Origin: Alphaproteobacteria bacterium UBA2954
Lineage (GTDB): Bacteria; Pseudomonadota; Alphaproteobacteria; Puniceispirillales; Puniceispirillaceae
NCBI GenBank assembly: GCA_002348585.1
Contig: DEBO01000038.1
Span: 1-27,653, forward strand
Reading direction: 5' to 3'
Length of the DNA: 27,653 bases
Shown here: positions 7,531-14,306 of the stretch, piece by piece
Numbering within the stretch: the first letter of the stretch is position 1
Layout: each line of letters begins with the position of its first letter
The notes under the pieces: model-generated
Told to the model about the DNA's origin: nothing
Databases searched by the model: none
Seen by the model: only the letters and a program-made list of their open reading frames with translations
Translations under genes and position numbers: made by a program

Positions 7531-8307
7531 ATGGAACATCTAATAATAAGTTCAAGTCAGAATGTACGTACGATAAAATTAAACCGCCCAGAACGATTAA
7601 ATGCTTGGAATTCTCAAATGCGAGAAGATCTAATCATTAGTTTGGAAAAGGCAAACCTAGATTCTGATATTGACGCATTGATTATAACTGGAGAGGGTGA
7701 CCGGGCATTCTGTGCTGGCCAAGATCTGCATGAAAGTGCGAATTTCAGTCCTAGTGAAGCAGAGGATTGGATTGATGGTTTCAGCAGATTGTATAGGTGC
7801 GTAAGCAGTTTAAAGATTCCAATTGTTGCAGCTGTAAACGGCGTCGCTGCTGGTTCTGCATTTCAATTTTTATTACTCACAGATGTTAGGGTCGGCCATA
7901 GTGAAGTTAAAATAGGTCAGCCAGAAATAAATTCTGGAATTGCCAGTGTTACAGGTCCTTGGATTATGCGAGAAGTGCTGGGTCTTTCTCGAACAGTAGA
8001 GTTGACTTTAACTGGTCGCTTCATGGCTTCTGAAGAGGCTTTGAGGATAGGAGTTTTGCACCATGTGGTGGCTCGTGAGGAAGTTTTACCTTTTGCTGAG
8101 AAGGTTGCGTTAGATTTAGCCTCTAAACCAAAAGTAGCTATGCAAATAGTCAAACGTCGTTTTTTTGAAATTTTAGAGCCTGGCCTTGAGGATGCAATAA
8201 AAGCTGCAAAAAGGTTGCATAGGGAATCTTTTGAAACGGGGGAACCCCAAAGAGAGACGAATAATTTTTTAGAAAAACGAATGCAAAGCAAAGATGAAAA
8301 ACATTGA
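7531..8307 (+). CDS. Enoyl-CoA hydratase/isomerase family protein (crotonase) 2
   Basis: 258 residues. ATG 7531 has AGGAG at 7517-7521. CoA-binding segment GDRAFCAGQDL (56-66) and oxyanion region AAVNGVAAGSAFQFLLLTD (100-118) are clear. The first catalytic glutamate of hydratases is replaced by glutamine (Q112, six residues before D118), while the second is kept (E132 in GQPEINSG). Retention of only this glutamate is typical of enoyl-CoA isomerase-like members, so double-bond isomerisation is a better guess than hydration. Its 3' end overlaps the next ligase by 14 bases, so the two are co-translated and probably act on the same acyl-CoA. Confidence 0.9.
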   Translation: MEHLIISSSQNVRTIKLNRPERLNAWNSQMREDLIISLEKANLDSDIDALIITGEGDRAFCAGQDLHESANFSPSEAEDWIDGFSRLYRCVSSLKIPIVAAVNGVAAGSAFQFLLLTDVRVGHSEVKIGQPEINSGIASVTGPWIMREVLGLSRTVELTLTGRFMASEEALRIGVLHHVVAREEVLPFAEKVALDLASKPKVAMQIVKRRFFEILEPGLEDAIKAAKRLHRESFETGEPQRETNNFLEKRMQSKDEKH

Positions 8308-9826
8308 ACTAGCTATCAAGCCCCCTTTTGATACAACTATAGCCGAGGTTCTTTCAGAGTGCGCGTTGCAAACGCCAGATCGGGTTCTTTTTGATTTTGA
8401 GAACTCTTCATTTACCGTTGGGCAGGTTTTCAAAACAGCTTCTGAAATTAGAGCAAAGCTATTTTCTGAGGGAATAAAGAGTGGACAAACTATCACTACT
8501 TGCATGGACACAAGCCCTCAATACATAAAATTGATTTTCGCATTATTTTTGTCAGGTGTTAAATGGGTGCCCATAGATCCTAGAAGTCGTGGTCCATCTC
8601 TTGAACACACTATTAGAACATCCCAACCCGACTTAATCTTCGGCGACAAAAACTCATTGAAATATGCTAAAGAGCTTTGCTTTGACTGTAAAATCATCGA
8701 ACTTGGAAGTTGGCAAACCAAGAGTAGTGATGTTCTAGATGATTTCAGTAACAAGGATAAATGTCCTGACAATCATTCACTTATTGTTTTTACCTCCGGG
8801 ACATCTGGGCCACCAAAAGGCGTTATAGTTACTGATCGAATGATATTAGCCTCGGCGGCAGGCACCGCACTTGCCAGTGATTGTGCTCATGATGATAATT
8901 TTCTGTTGTGGGAGCCGCTCTATCATATTGGTGGTGTGCAGGCATTGATAATGGCATTGGTATATGGGCCCAAACTCATCCTAGTCTCACGCTTTAGTGC
9001 AAGTAATTTTTGGGCGATCGCCAGCTCTAAAAGCATAACAAAGCTTCATTATTTGGGTGGCATTCTCGAAATTCTACTTTCAAAGCAGATCAATAAGGAA
9101 GAAAAGAGGCATAAAATCAAGCTAGCTTTTGGAGGTGGTTGCAGGCCCGAAATATGGAGAAAATTCACCAAACGTTTTAATATTCCCATAAACGAAGTTT
9201 ACGGAATGACTGAAGCATCGAGTTTTACGACAATAAATACTGTGGGCGATATTGGTTCATGTGGTTGGGCGGTTCCTTGGTTTAATGTGAAAATTCTAAA
9301 TGATAGCGGCTCTTCCGTTCCTTTGGGAAAGGTAGGAAAAATATTCGTTGAGAGCAAATACCCAGCGTTGTTAACTCCAGGGTACCTGAATGCTGAAGAA
9401 GCTTCGTCCAAGCTTTATAAATTCAATATGTTATCAACAGGGGATATTGGGAGGTTTCTACCGAATGGATCGCTGCAATTTTTAGGGCGAAATTCTGACT
9501 CTCTCAGACACAAGGGGCAAAATATTTCTGCTTGGGAGGTGGAGAGTAGTTTGTCACTTTGCTCATTGATTGAAGAGTGCGCTGTCGTAGGGGTGCAAGC
9601 AAAGATTGGAGAACAGGATATTTACTGTTTTGTTATACCAAATTTAAAAGAAAATTTTGAGTTGCACTCACTTGATAAGTGGGCAAAAAAAAACTTACCA
9701 CCGCATCATGTTCCAAAATACTGGCAATTGGTTGACGAATTCCCAAGAACACCTAGTCACCGAATTCGAAAAGACCTTTTAGATGTTGCTTTTACGAAGG
9801 CAGAAACGTTTCACGTTCTTGAATAA
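8294..9826 (+). CDS. AMP-binding acyl-CoA ligase with altered A10 lysine motif
   Basis: 510 residues, ANL superfamily. P-loop FTSGTSGPPKG is at 166-176, YGMTE with Glu307, STGD with Asp384, Arg399 in GRNSDSLRHKGQNIS. The C-terminal motif reads PRTPSHRIRK (484-493): the position usually filled by the catalytic lysine of PxTxxGK is arginine (R490), with a lysine three residues later (K493). CaiC-like and some other ligases also vary here, so activity is likely but the adenylation step may use a shifted lysine. It begins inside the crotonase gene (14-base overlap). A stem-loop with T-tract follows the stop. It probably activates a carboxylate for the adjacent crotonase. Confidence 0.9.
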   Translation: MKNIELAIKPPFDTTIAEVLSECALQTPDRVLFDFENSSFTVGQVFKTASEIRAKLFSEGIKSGQTITTCMDTSPQYIKLIFALFLSGVKWVPIDPRSRGPSLEHTIRTSQPDLIFGDKNSLKYAKELCFDCKIIELGSWQTKSSDVLDDFSNKDKCPDNHSLIVFTSGTSGPPKGVIVTDRMILASAAGTALASDCAHDDNFLLWEPLYHIGGVQALIMALVYGPKLILVSRFSASNFWAIASSKSITKLHYLGGILEILLSKQINKEEKRHKIKLAFGGGCRPEIWRKFTKRFNIPINEVYGMTEASSFTTINTVGDIGSCGWAVPWFNVKILNDSGSSVPLGKVGKIFVESKYPALLTPGYLNAEEASSKLYKFNMLSTGDIGRFLPNGSLQFLGRNSDSLRHKGQNISAWEVESSLSLCSLIEECAVVGVQAKIGEQDIYCFVIPNLKENFELHSLDKWAKKNLPPHHVPKYWQLVDEFPRTPSHRIRKDLLDVAFTKAETFHVLE

Positions 9827-9842
9827 ATGATGAGTAAAATCT

Positions 9843-9920
9843 GAACCGGTGTTACTGATTTTCTTTGGCAATTAGGTTTGGGGTTTGTTTGAGGGGGCTG
9901 TGGCTCGCGGCCCTTTGTTG
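9843..9920 (+). repeat. Intergenic mosaic repeat, copy H
   Basis: GAACCGGTGTTACTGATT, then TTCTTTGGCAATTAGGTTTG and the GTGGCTCGCGG block follow the order of copy B (26530-26610), with an internal shortening. It fills the 99-base gap between two convergent genes. Its 3' part forms the terminator listed next. Confidence 0.7.
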
Positions 9921-9924
9921 TTTT
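9895..9924 (+). terminator. Intrinsic terminator within repeat copy H
   Basis: GGGCTG (9895-9900) pairs with CGGCCC (9908-9913, one G-T pair) across a seven-base loop and is followed by TTTGTTGTTTT. It would end transcription of the crotonase-ligase operon before the convergent regulator gene. Confidence 0.6.
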
Positions 9925-9925
9925 A

Positions 9926-11329
9926 TCATGCATCATATCGAGTGTTCCCGCGTCTAGAAGGATCAAAATTTAATTCTTTGACCATTGGTTGATGTGCCCT
10001 TTGAGAGCAGCCTTCTCGTGGGCATAGATGACAGTTAATCCCAATCTTGGCAAAAACTCTTTTTTCTCGAGGGGCAAGGGGATTTGCATATGAGAGTTTC
10101 TCAGCATGTTCTACTTTACAGCCTAGTGACATCACTAGGCGGCGGTCCTGTGTTTCGCTGCTATGGGTTGGTCTTTCGGTAGTTCTGCTCAAAGTAAAAA
10201 ATCTCTCGCCGTCGGTCATTTCCACAAACTGTGGAATAATAACTCCAGGTGTCCTAAATGCAGTATGCAAGTTCCACACTGGGCATGCGCCGCCGTATTG
10301 AGCAATTTGAAAAGCAGTAGCGTTGAATCGTTTTGTTACGTTACCCGCTTTATCGATGCGAAGGAAAAAGAAAGGTATGCCGCGACGCCCATTCCTTTGA
10401 AGAGTGGTTAATCGGTGACAAACTTGCTCAACTGAAACTCCAAACCGTATTGCAAGTCGATCGATATCGTAGGCCACGTTTTCAGCCATAGATAAAAAGT
10501 CTTCGTAGGGCATTAACGCTGCTGCCGCGAAGTAATTTGCAAGTTCAACTTTACAACGATTTATTGTTAAGGGGCTTTGCTCACCCATGTCCAAGATAAG
10601 TTTGTTGAGGAGTGGTTCTTCTTCAATTAGACAAATTAAGTGCAGCAGCTGAAATTTTCGGTTAATGCTATCGAAGGCTTCAGAGAGCCAAATTTCTTTT
10701 TTTTCACGATTGAAAATTCTAAGGGTGTCACCCATCATTTCGACTTGTTTTATTTTTACCTGGATGTCATGTTTCCTCTTTAGCCGTTCACAAATGAATA
10801 GATATTGGCTTTCTGTTTCTGAAGGAAGTGATTGAGTTAGTGTCTCCGCTGCATGCTCTAGTTTTGGAAAGTGATTAAAATTATCGCGGAAAAAATCGTG
10901 GATGAGCGCCTCGCTGGAAACCTTGATGACTGATGTAGGCATGCCTTCGCTGCCAAGACGGGTCATTATATCCACTAATTGCCTATGATCATTTAACAGC
11001 TTGATAAAACTTGAGGCGAACTGTGGTGCGCTGTCAGCAACAGTTTGTAATTCGCGAGCGCTTATTGAATTGTCGTTGAAAATTGGATCATTAAGCGCCG
11101 ATTTCAACTCTATCAGAGTTCGTTCATCGTCATCGTTAAGAATGTCGTGCCAGTCAACCCCATATTCCTCCAGAAGCCCTATGAGAATTCTTAAAGATAA
11201 CGTTCTCTGATTATTTTCTATTTGATTTATGTAGGCAGAGCTAACACCCAAATTTTCAGCCATTTGGGCTTGTGTATGGCTATGCTCACGTCTCAGCAGA
11301 CGCAGCTTATTTCCCACAAAAGTTTTCAA
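9926..11329 (-). CDS. XRE-family regulator, ScfR/RamB type (short-chain acyl-CoA-responsive)
   Basis: 467 residues. An N-terminal HTH (about residues 7-60, with QAQMAENLGVSSAYINQIEN) is followed by a degenerate ImmA/IrrE-like domain: FQLLHLICLIEEE stands where a HExxH zinc motif would be, so it is probably not a protease. A C-terminal domain (about 330-455) contains GINCHLCPREGCSQRAHQP. This order is that of the RamB/ScfR/MccR regulators of short-chain acyl-CoA metabolism (glyoxylate, propionate, acetate), which sense acyl-CoAs. The start is a TTG at 11329, as no ATG lies nearby and the protein then begins just before the HTH as in relatives. It is divergent from the aminotransferase gene, with a palindrome between them, so it probably controls that gene and itself. 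Confidence 0.85.
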   Translation of the reverse strand: MKTFVGNKLRLLRREHSHTQAQMAENLGVSSAYINQIENNQRTLSLRILIGLLEEYGVDWHDILNDDDERTLIELKSALNDPIFNDNSISARELQTVADSAPQFASSFIKLLNDHRQLVDIMTRLGSEGMPTSVIKVSSEALIHDFFRDNFNHFPKLEHAAETLTQSLPSETESQYLFICERLKRKHDIQVKIKQVEMMGDTLRIFNREKKEIWLSEAFDSINRKFQLLHLICLIEEEPLLNKLILDMGEQSPLTINRCKVELANYFAAAALMPYEDFLSMAENVAYDIDRLAIRFGVSVEQVCHRLTTLQRNGRRGIPFFFLRIDKAGNVTKRFNATAFQIAQYGGACPVWNLHTAFRTPGVIIPQFVEMTDGERFFTLSRTTERPTHSSETQDRRLVMSLGCKVEHAEKLSYANPLAPREKRVFAKIGINCHLCPREGCSQRAHQPMVKELNFDPSRRGNTRYDA

Positions 11330-11372
11330 TGAAGGCTCGCTTCAAATATTAACAAAATAACAAATTTTAATA

Positions 11373-11392
11373 GTGTTATGTAAACATTACAC
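11373..11392. promoter_or_regulatory. Palindromic operator candidate
   Basis: GTGTTATGTAAACATTACAC is an imperfect palindrome (8 of 10 pairs match) in the 139-base AT-rich divergent region between the ScfR-like regulator and the aminotransferase. Its position fits an autoregulatory operator for the HTH protein. This is inference from location and symmetry only. Confidence 0.45.
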
Positions 11393-11468
11393 ACATTAAC
11401 ATCTTTTTTAATGCAATTTACAGAAGTTTTTCTCATATTCGTATTCTAGATTTTTGATGGAGGAAAAA

Positions 11469-12656
11469 TTGACTGGTTATCATTGTCTCGCCATTCCAGG
11501 CCCAACAAATATGCCATTTGAGATTCGTCAAGCTATGGAACGTCCATTAGAAGACCATCGCGCTCCAGATTTTGGTGAATTTACATTGCCGCTTTTAGAG
11601 GACTTAAAGGAAATATTTAGAACACAAACCGGTCGGGTGTTCGTGTTTCCTAGTTCTGGCACAGGTGGATGGGAATCCGCTATTGCAAATACGTTAAACG
11701 AGGGCGACAAAGTTTTAACGTCGGTATTTGGACATTTCTCTCACTTGTGGGCTGATATGTGCAGACGTTTCAAATTGGATGTTGATGTAATCAACGAAGC
11801 CTGGGGCAGAGGCGTGCCTCTCGACAAATATAGAGAACTTCTAGAAAAGGATAAAAGCCATTCAATCAGAGCTGTTCTTGTTTGCCACAACGAAACAGCC
11901 ACTGGTGTAACGAGTGATGTTATGGCAGTGCGTCAGATACTGGATGACTTATCCCATCCCGCCCTGTTATTTGTCGATGGGGTAAGCTCCATTGGCAGCC
12001 TAGAATTCCACATGGACTATTGGGGGGTTGATGTTGCAGTTTGTGCCTCCCAAAAAGGCTTTATGATGCCTACAGGTCTCGCAATCGTAGGGGTTAGTAA
12101 AAGAGCTTCGTCTCTGTGTGAAAAAGCGAATTTGCCACGATGTTTTTTTGATTTTTCTACAATGGCAAGGATGAATGATGATGGATATTTTCCATACACT
12201 CCATCCACCAATCTTTTGCGCGGTCTTCGAGCATCAGTGGATCTGCTTTTGAAAGAAGGGCTAGATGACGTGTACAGAAGGCACTTTAGGCTTGCAGAGG
12301 GTGTCAGAAGAGCCGTGTTAGCTTGGGGATTATCTCTTTGTGCTGACAGCCCGGAACTTTCGTCTGACACAGTGACAGCTATTAAGGTGGGGCCAGGCAT
12401 TGATGCTAACGAGATAATCAAATGTGCTTACTACGATTTCAAGGTTTCCTTGGGAGGTGGCTTAAGCCATCTTAATGGCAGTGTTTTTCGGATAGGACAC
12501 CTTGGGTGGACGAATGAAACAATGATCTTGCAAGCTCTTGGTGGAGTGGAATTAGCAATGTTAAAAAGCGGGGTTCTTTTTGAGCCAGGTGTGGGTGTAG
12601 CAGCCGCTATAAAACATTATTCAGGGACGAAAAGGTTGGTTTTGCAAGCGGCCTAA
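11469..12656 (+). CDS. Class V aminotransferase, serine-glyoxylate aminotransferase-like
   Basis: PLP enzyme of fold type I, 395 residues from TTG 11469. That start is chosen because GGAGGA (11459-11464) sits at correct spacing and the product then begins MTGYHCLAIPGPTN, matching the family start; ATG 11457 is an alternative without a ribosome site. Motifs: PSSGTGGWE (62-70), HNETATGV, FVDGVSS with the pyridine-N Asp170, and CASQKG with the PLP lysine K196. The C-terminal SVFRIGHLG is typical. The family transfers an amino group between serine (or alanine) and glyoxylate in the serine cycle or photorespiration-like glyoxylate recycling. The ScfR-type neighbour fits control by acyl-CoA or glyoxylate flux. 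Another glyoxylate- or pyruvate-linked amino donor is possible. Confidence 0.88.
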   Translation: MTGYHCLAIPGPTNMPFEIRQAMERPLEDHRAPDFGEFTLPLLEDLKEIFRTQTGRVFVFPSSGTGGWESAIANTLNEGDKVLTSVFGHFSHLWADMCRRFKLDVDVINEAWGRGVPLDKYRELLEKDKSHSIRAVLVCHNETATGVTSDVMAVRQILDDLSHPALLFVDGVSSIGSLEFHMDYWGVDVAVCASQKGFMMPTGLAIVGVSKRASSLCEKANLPRCFFDFSTMARMNDDGYFPYTPSTNLLRGLRASVDLLLKEGLDDVYRRHFRLAEGVRRAVLAWGLSLCADSPELSSDTVTAIKVGPGIDANEIIKCAYYDFKVSLGGGLSHLNGSVFRIGHLGWTNETMILQALGGVELAMLKSGVLFEPGVGVAAAIKHYSGTKRLVLQAA

Positions 12657-12701
12657 ATAAAACCAAATCGATGAAATTGGAGAAAGAAAAGAACTCAAAA
12701 A

Positions 12702-12923
12702 ATGAAGCTTAACAAGAATTTTGAATTTGATATGAGAGATATTGATACCATCGAAATGGCATTACGCAACAAAGTTACAGAGCTATCTCAAAAATTAATG
12801 GACGGTAAGGGTGATTCAGAGGAATTGAGAGCTGAAATAAGAGAGATGTCTGAATTGCTAGCTCGCATTCACCACCAAAAGAATTGGTTTCGTCCATCGG
12901 GCGAGATTTATGTAAGTGGTTAA
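12702..12923 (+). CDS. Small coiled-coil protein, unrecognised
   Basis: 73 residues starting 45 bases after the aminotransferase; a second in-frame ATG at 12732 is possible. The sequence is highly charged and heptad-like (IEMALRNKVTELSQKLMDG, then SEELRAEIREMSELLARIH), predicting a helical hairpin or coiled coil, and ends in a conserved-looking tail NWFRPSGEIYVSG. GGAGAAAG lies about 20 bases upstream, which is far. Co-directional position suggests co-transcription with the aminotransferase. No function is recognised. Confidence 0.6.
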   Translation: MKLNKNFEFDMRDIDTIEMALRNKVTELSQKLMDGKGDSEELRAEIREMSELLARIHHQKNWFRPSGEIYVSG

Positions 12924-12988
12924 GGGATGGTATGAAGCTTAATTTGGGTCACGGTTTGGTACACACTTCCTGACGTAAGATATGAGAA

Positions 12989-13005
12989 TGCCTGAAAATC
13001 AGGCA
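12989..13005 (+). terminator. Perfect short hairpin after the aminotransferase operon
   Basis: TGCCTGA-AAA-TCAGGCA has seven perfect pairs with a three-base loop, followed by CTTGAATTTT. The T-tract is interrupted, so it is a weak intrinsic terminator candidate for the 11.5-12.9 kb operon. Confidence 0.45.
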
Positions 13006-13036
13006 CTTGAATTTTGGATCTGGAAAGTTTTGAAGG

Positions 13037-13082
13037 GGGCGTAGGAAAGGTCGTTTCCTACTGGGCCCACCACCCTACGCCG
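13037..13082. promoter_or_regulatory. Two mutually exclusive hairpins
   Basis: GTAGGAAA (13041-13048) pairs perfectly with TTTCCTAC (13054-13061). GGCGTAGG (13038-13045) pairs perfectly with CCTACGCC (13074-13081). The two share bases 13041-13045, so only one can form at a time. TGGGCCCA (13062-13069) is a further palindrome. It lies between convergent operons, so it could be a terminator with alternative folds. Confidence 0.4.
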
Positions 13083-13112
13083 CGTACGTGGAAGAAAAAT
13101 CTGTTCCGCCTC

Positions 13113-14306
13113 TTAAAACCTGTAGGTTAGGGTCATTATCACGGCGCTGTCATTCTGCAACGCCGTGCCGTTCGGGTCGCTGGCATAGCGCGACGTGCCT
13201 CTGGCGCTTGCCTCAAAGGTTACTTCTTCTGAAATCCGCCGGCCGATGCTGACTGTCATTGTTTGTGCGCCATTGTCAAGGTCGCGGGTTAGAAGGCCAA
13301 GCACCTCGGTGTCCTCAAAATCATTCCAAAGCCAGCGGCCGCCGACCGTCAGGTCGTTTTGGAAGCCGCTATGCGCCAAGTCCTTGCGGCTGTCGTGGGC
13401 ATATTCGCCGAGCAGCACAATGTCGTGGTCTCCATCCATGATACCATAGATATTATGTTCGATTCCGAAGACTCCGGCGCGATAGGTTGATGCCGTGCCA
13501 AGCCTGTCATACTGGCCGGACCGCCGGACCAGTTCGGCCTTCAATGTGGAATCACCGCGAAGATACTGCATATCGAGGCCGGCTTGGGTGATGTGGCTAT
13601 AATCCGGCTTCAGTGTGCCGTCCGACTGTGGCAGAAGCCGCGGGGCGGACCCAGTACCGCGAAACCAGCTCACGCCAAGATCAATATCGTCAAAATATCC
13701 GGACCAGCGGACGGCGTTTGCGATGTCGTCGCGCTTGGCTCTGCCGGAATAGCTGGCTCCGTTCGCAATGCGAAGCGCCGGCCTTTCGCGGCTCGCCATG
13801 CCGGGATAGATGTTCTCTGCAAAATTGATTGCTAAAAGGTCAAGCTGCCCGGGTCCAACCGGCCAGGACAGGCGCACCATTGGTGCGCCGCGTTTTTCGC
13901 TTCGCATCAAGCCACGGCTGAAATCCTTGGCATTGACCACATCGACCGGGTTGTAGCTTTCCACCTTGCCCCAGAAGAGGATGGTGCTGCCGACAAGGAT
14001 ATCGGCGTCGCCAAGGCGCGCGGTAACATGAGCCTCACGGAAGTCAATGCGGCCGTCGCCAGCCGTTCCGCCGCTGATGCGCGGCTGGACCTGCGCTTCG
14101 ATAGCATCACCATAGATCACCAATTCTGGACGCGCCTCAAGATAGATAAAGCTATTTTTCTGGTCGGCATAGGCCGCGGTTTGCGGATACCAGCTTGCTT
14201 CCACCATGATTTCGCCGCGATGCTCGGTGTCAATCTCAGCTCTGGCAAAAGCGGCCAGCATCATCGAGAAGACAACTATAAGGCACAAGTTGGTATTCGT
14301 GATCAT
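13113..14306 (-). CDS. Outer-membrane beta-barrel protein partnered with RND/MMPL exporter
   Basis: 397 residues with a signal peptide (hydrophobic LCLIVVFSMMLAAFARA, cleavage near residue 23) and a C-terminal phenylalanine (LTYRF), the recognition mark of beta-barrels inserted by BamA. The body alternates short polar and aromatic strands typical of a barrel. It resembles the DUF1302-like proteins found beside MMPL transporters and LolA-like proteins, though I assign that only by context and general sequence look. Its ATG overlaps the stop of the exporter (ATGA), so translation is coupled. It probably forms the outer-membrane part of a lipid or hydrophobic-compound transport system. High GC, like its partner. 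Confidence 0.75.
   Translation of the reverse strand: MITNTNLCLIVVFSMMLAAFARAEIDTEHRGEIMVEASWYPQTAAYADQKNSFIYLEARPELVIYGDAIEAQVQPRISGGTAGDGRIDFREAHVTARLGDADILVGSTILFWGKVESYNPVDVVNAKDFSRGLMRSEKRGAPMVRLSWPVGPGQLDLLAINFAENIYPGMASRERPALRIANGASYSGRAKRDDIANAVRWSGYFDDIDLGVSWFRGTGSAPRLLPQSDGTLKPDYSHITQAGLDMQYLRGDSTLKAELVRRSGQYDRLGTASTYRAGVFGIEHNIYGIMDGDHDIVLLGEYAHDSRKDLAHSGFQNDLTVGGRWLWNDFEDTEVLGLLTRDLDNGAQTMTVSIGRRISEEVTFEASARGTSRYASDPNGTALQNDSAVIMTLTYRF

Noticed and set aside
9926..11329. ImmA/IrrE-like protease activity in the ScfR-type regulator
   Set aside because: The HExxH zinc motif is absent (FQLLHLICLIEEE in its place), so only the regulatory role is supported.
12689..12701. Placing a ribosome site for the small coiled-coil gene at GGAGAAAG
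   Set aside because: That motif lies about 20 bases from ATG 12702, too far for normal initiation; translation may instead depend on the upstream gene or the inner ATG 12732.
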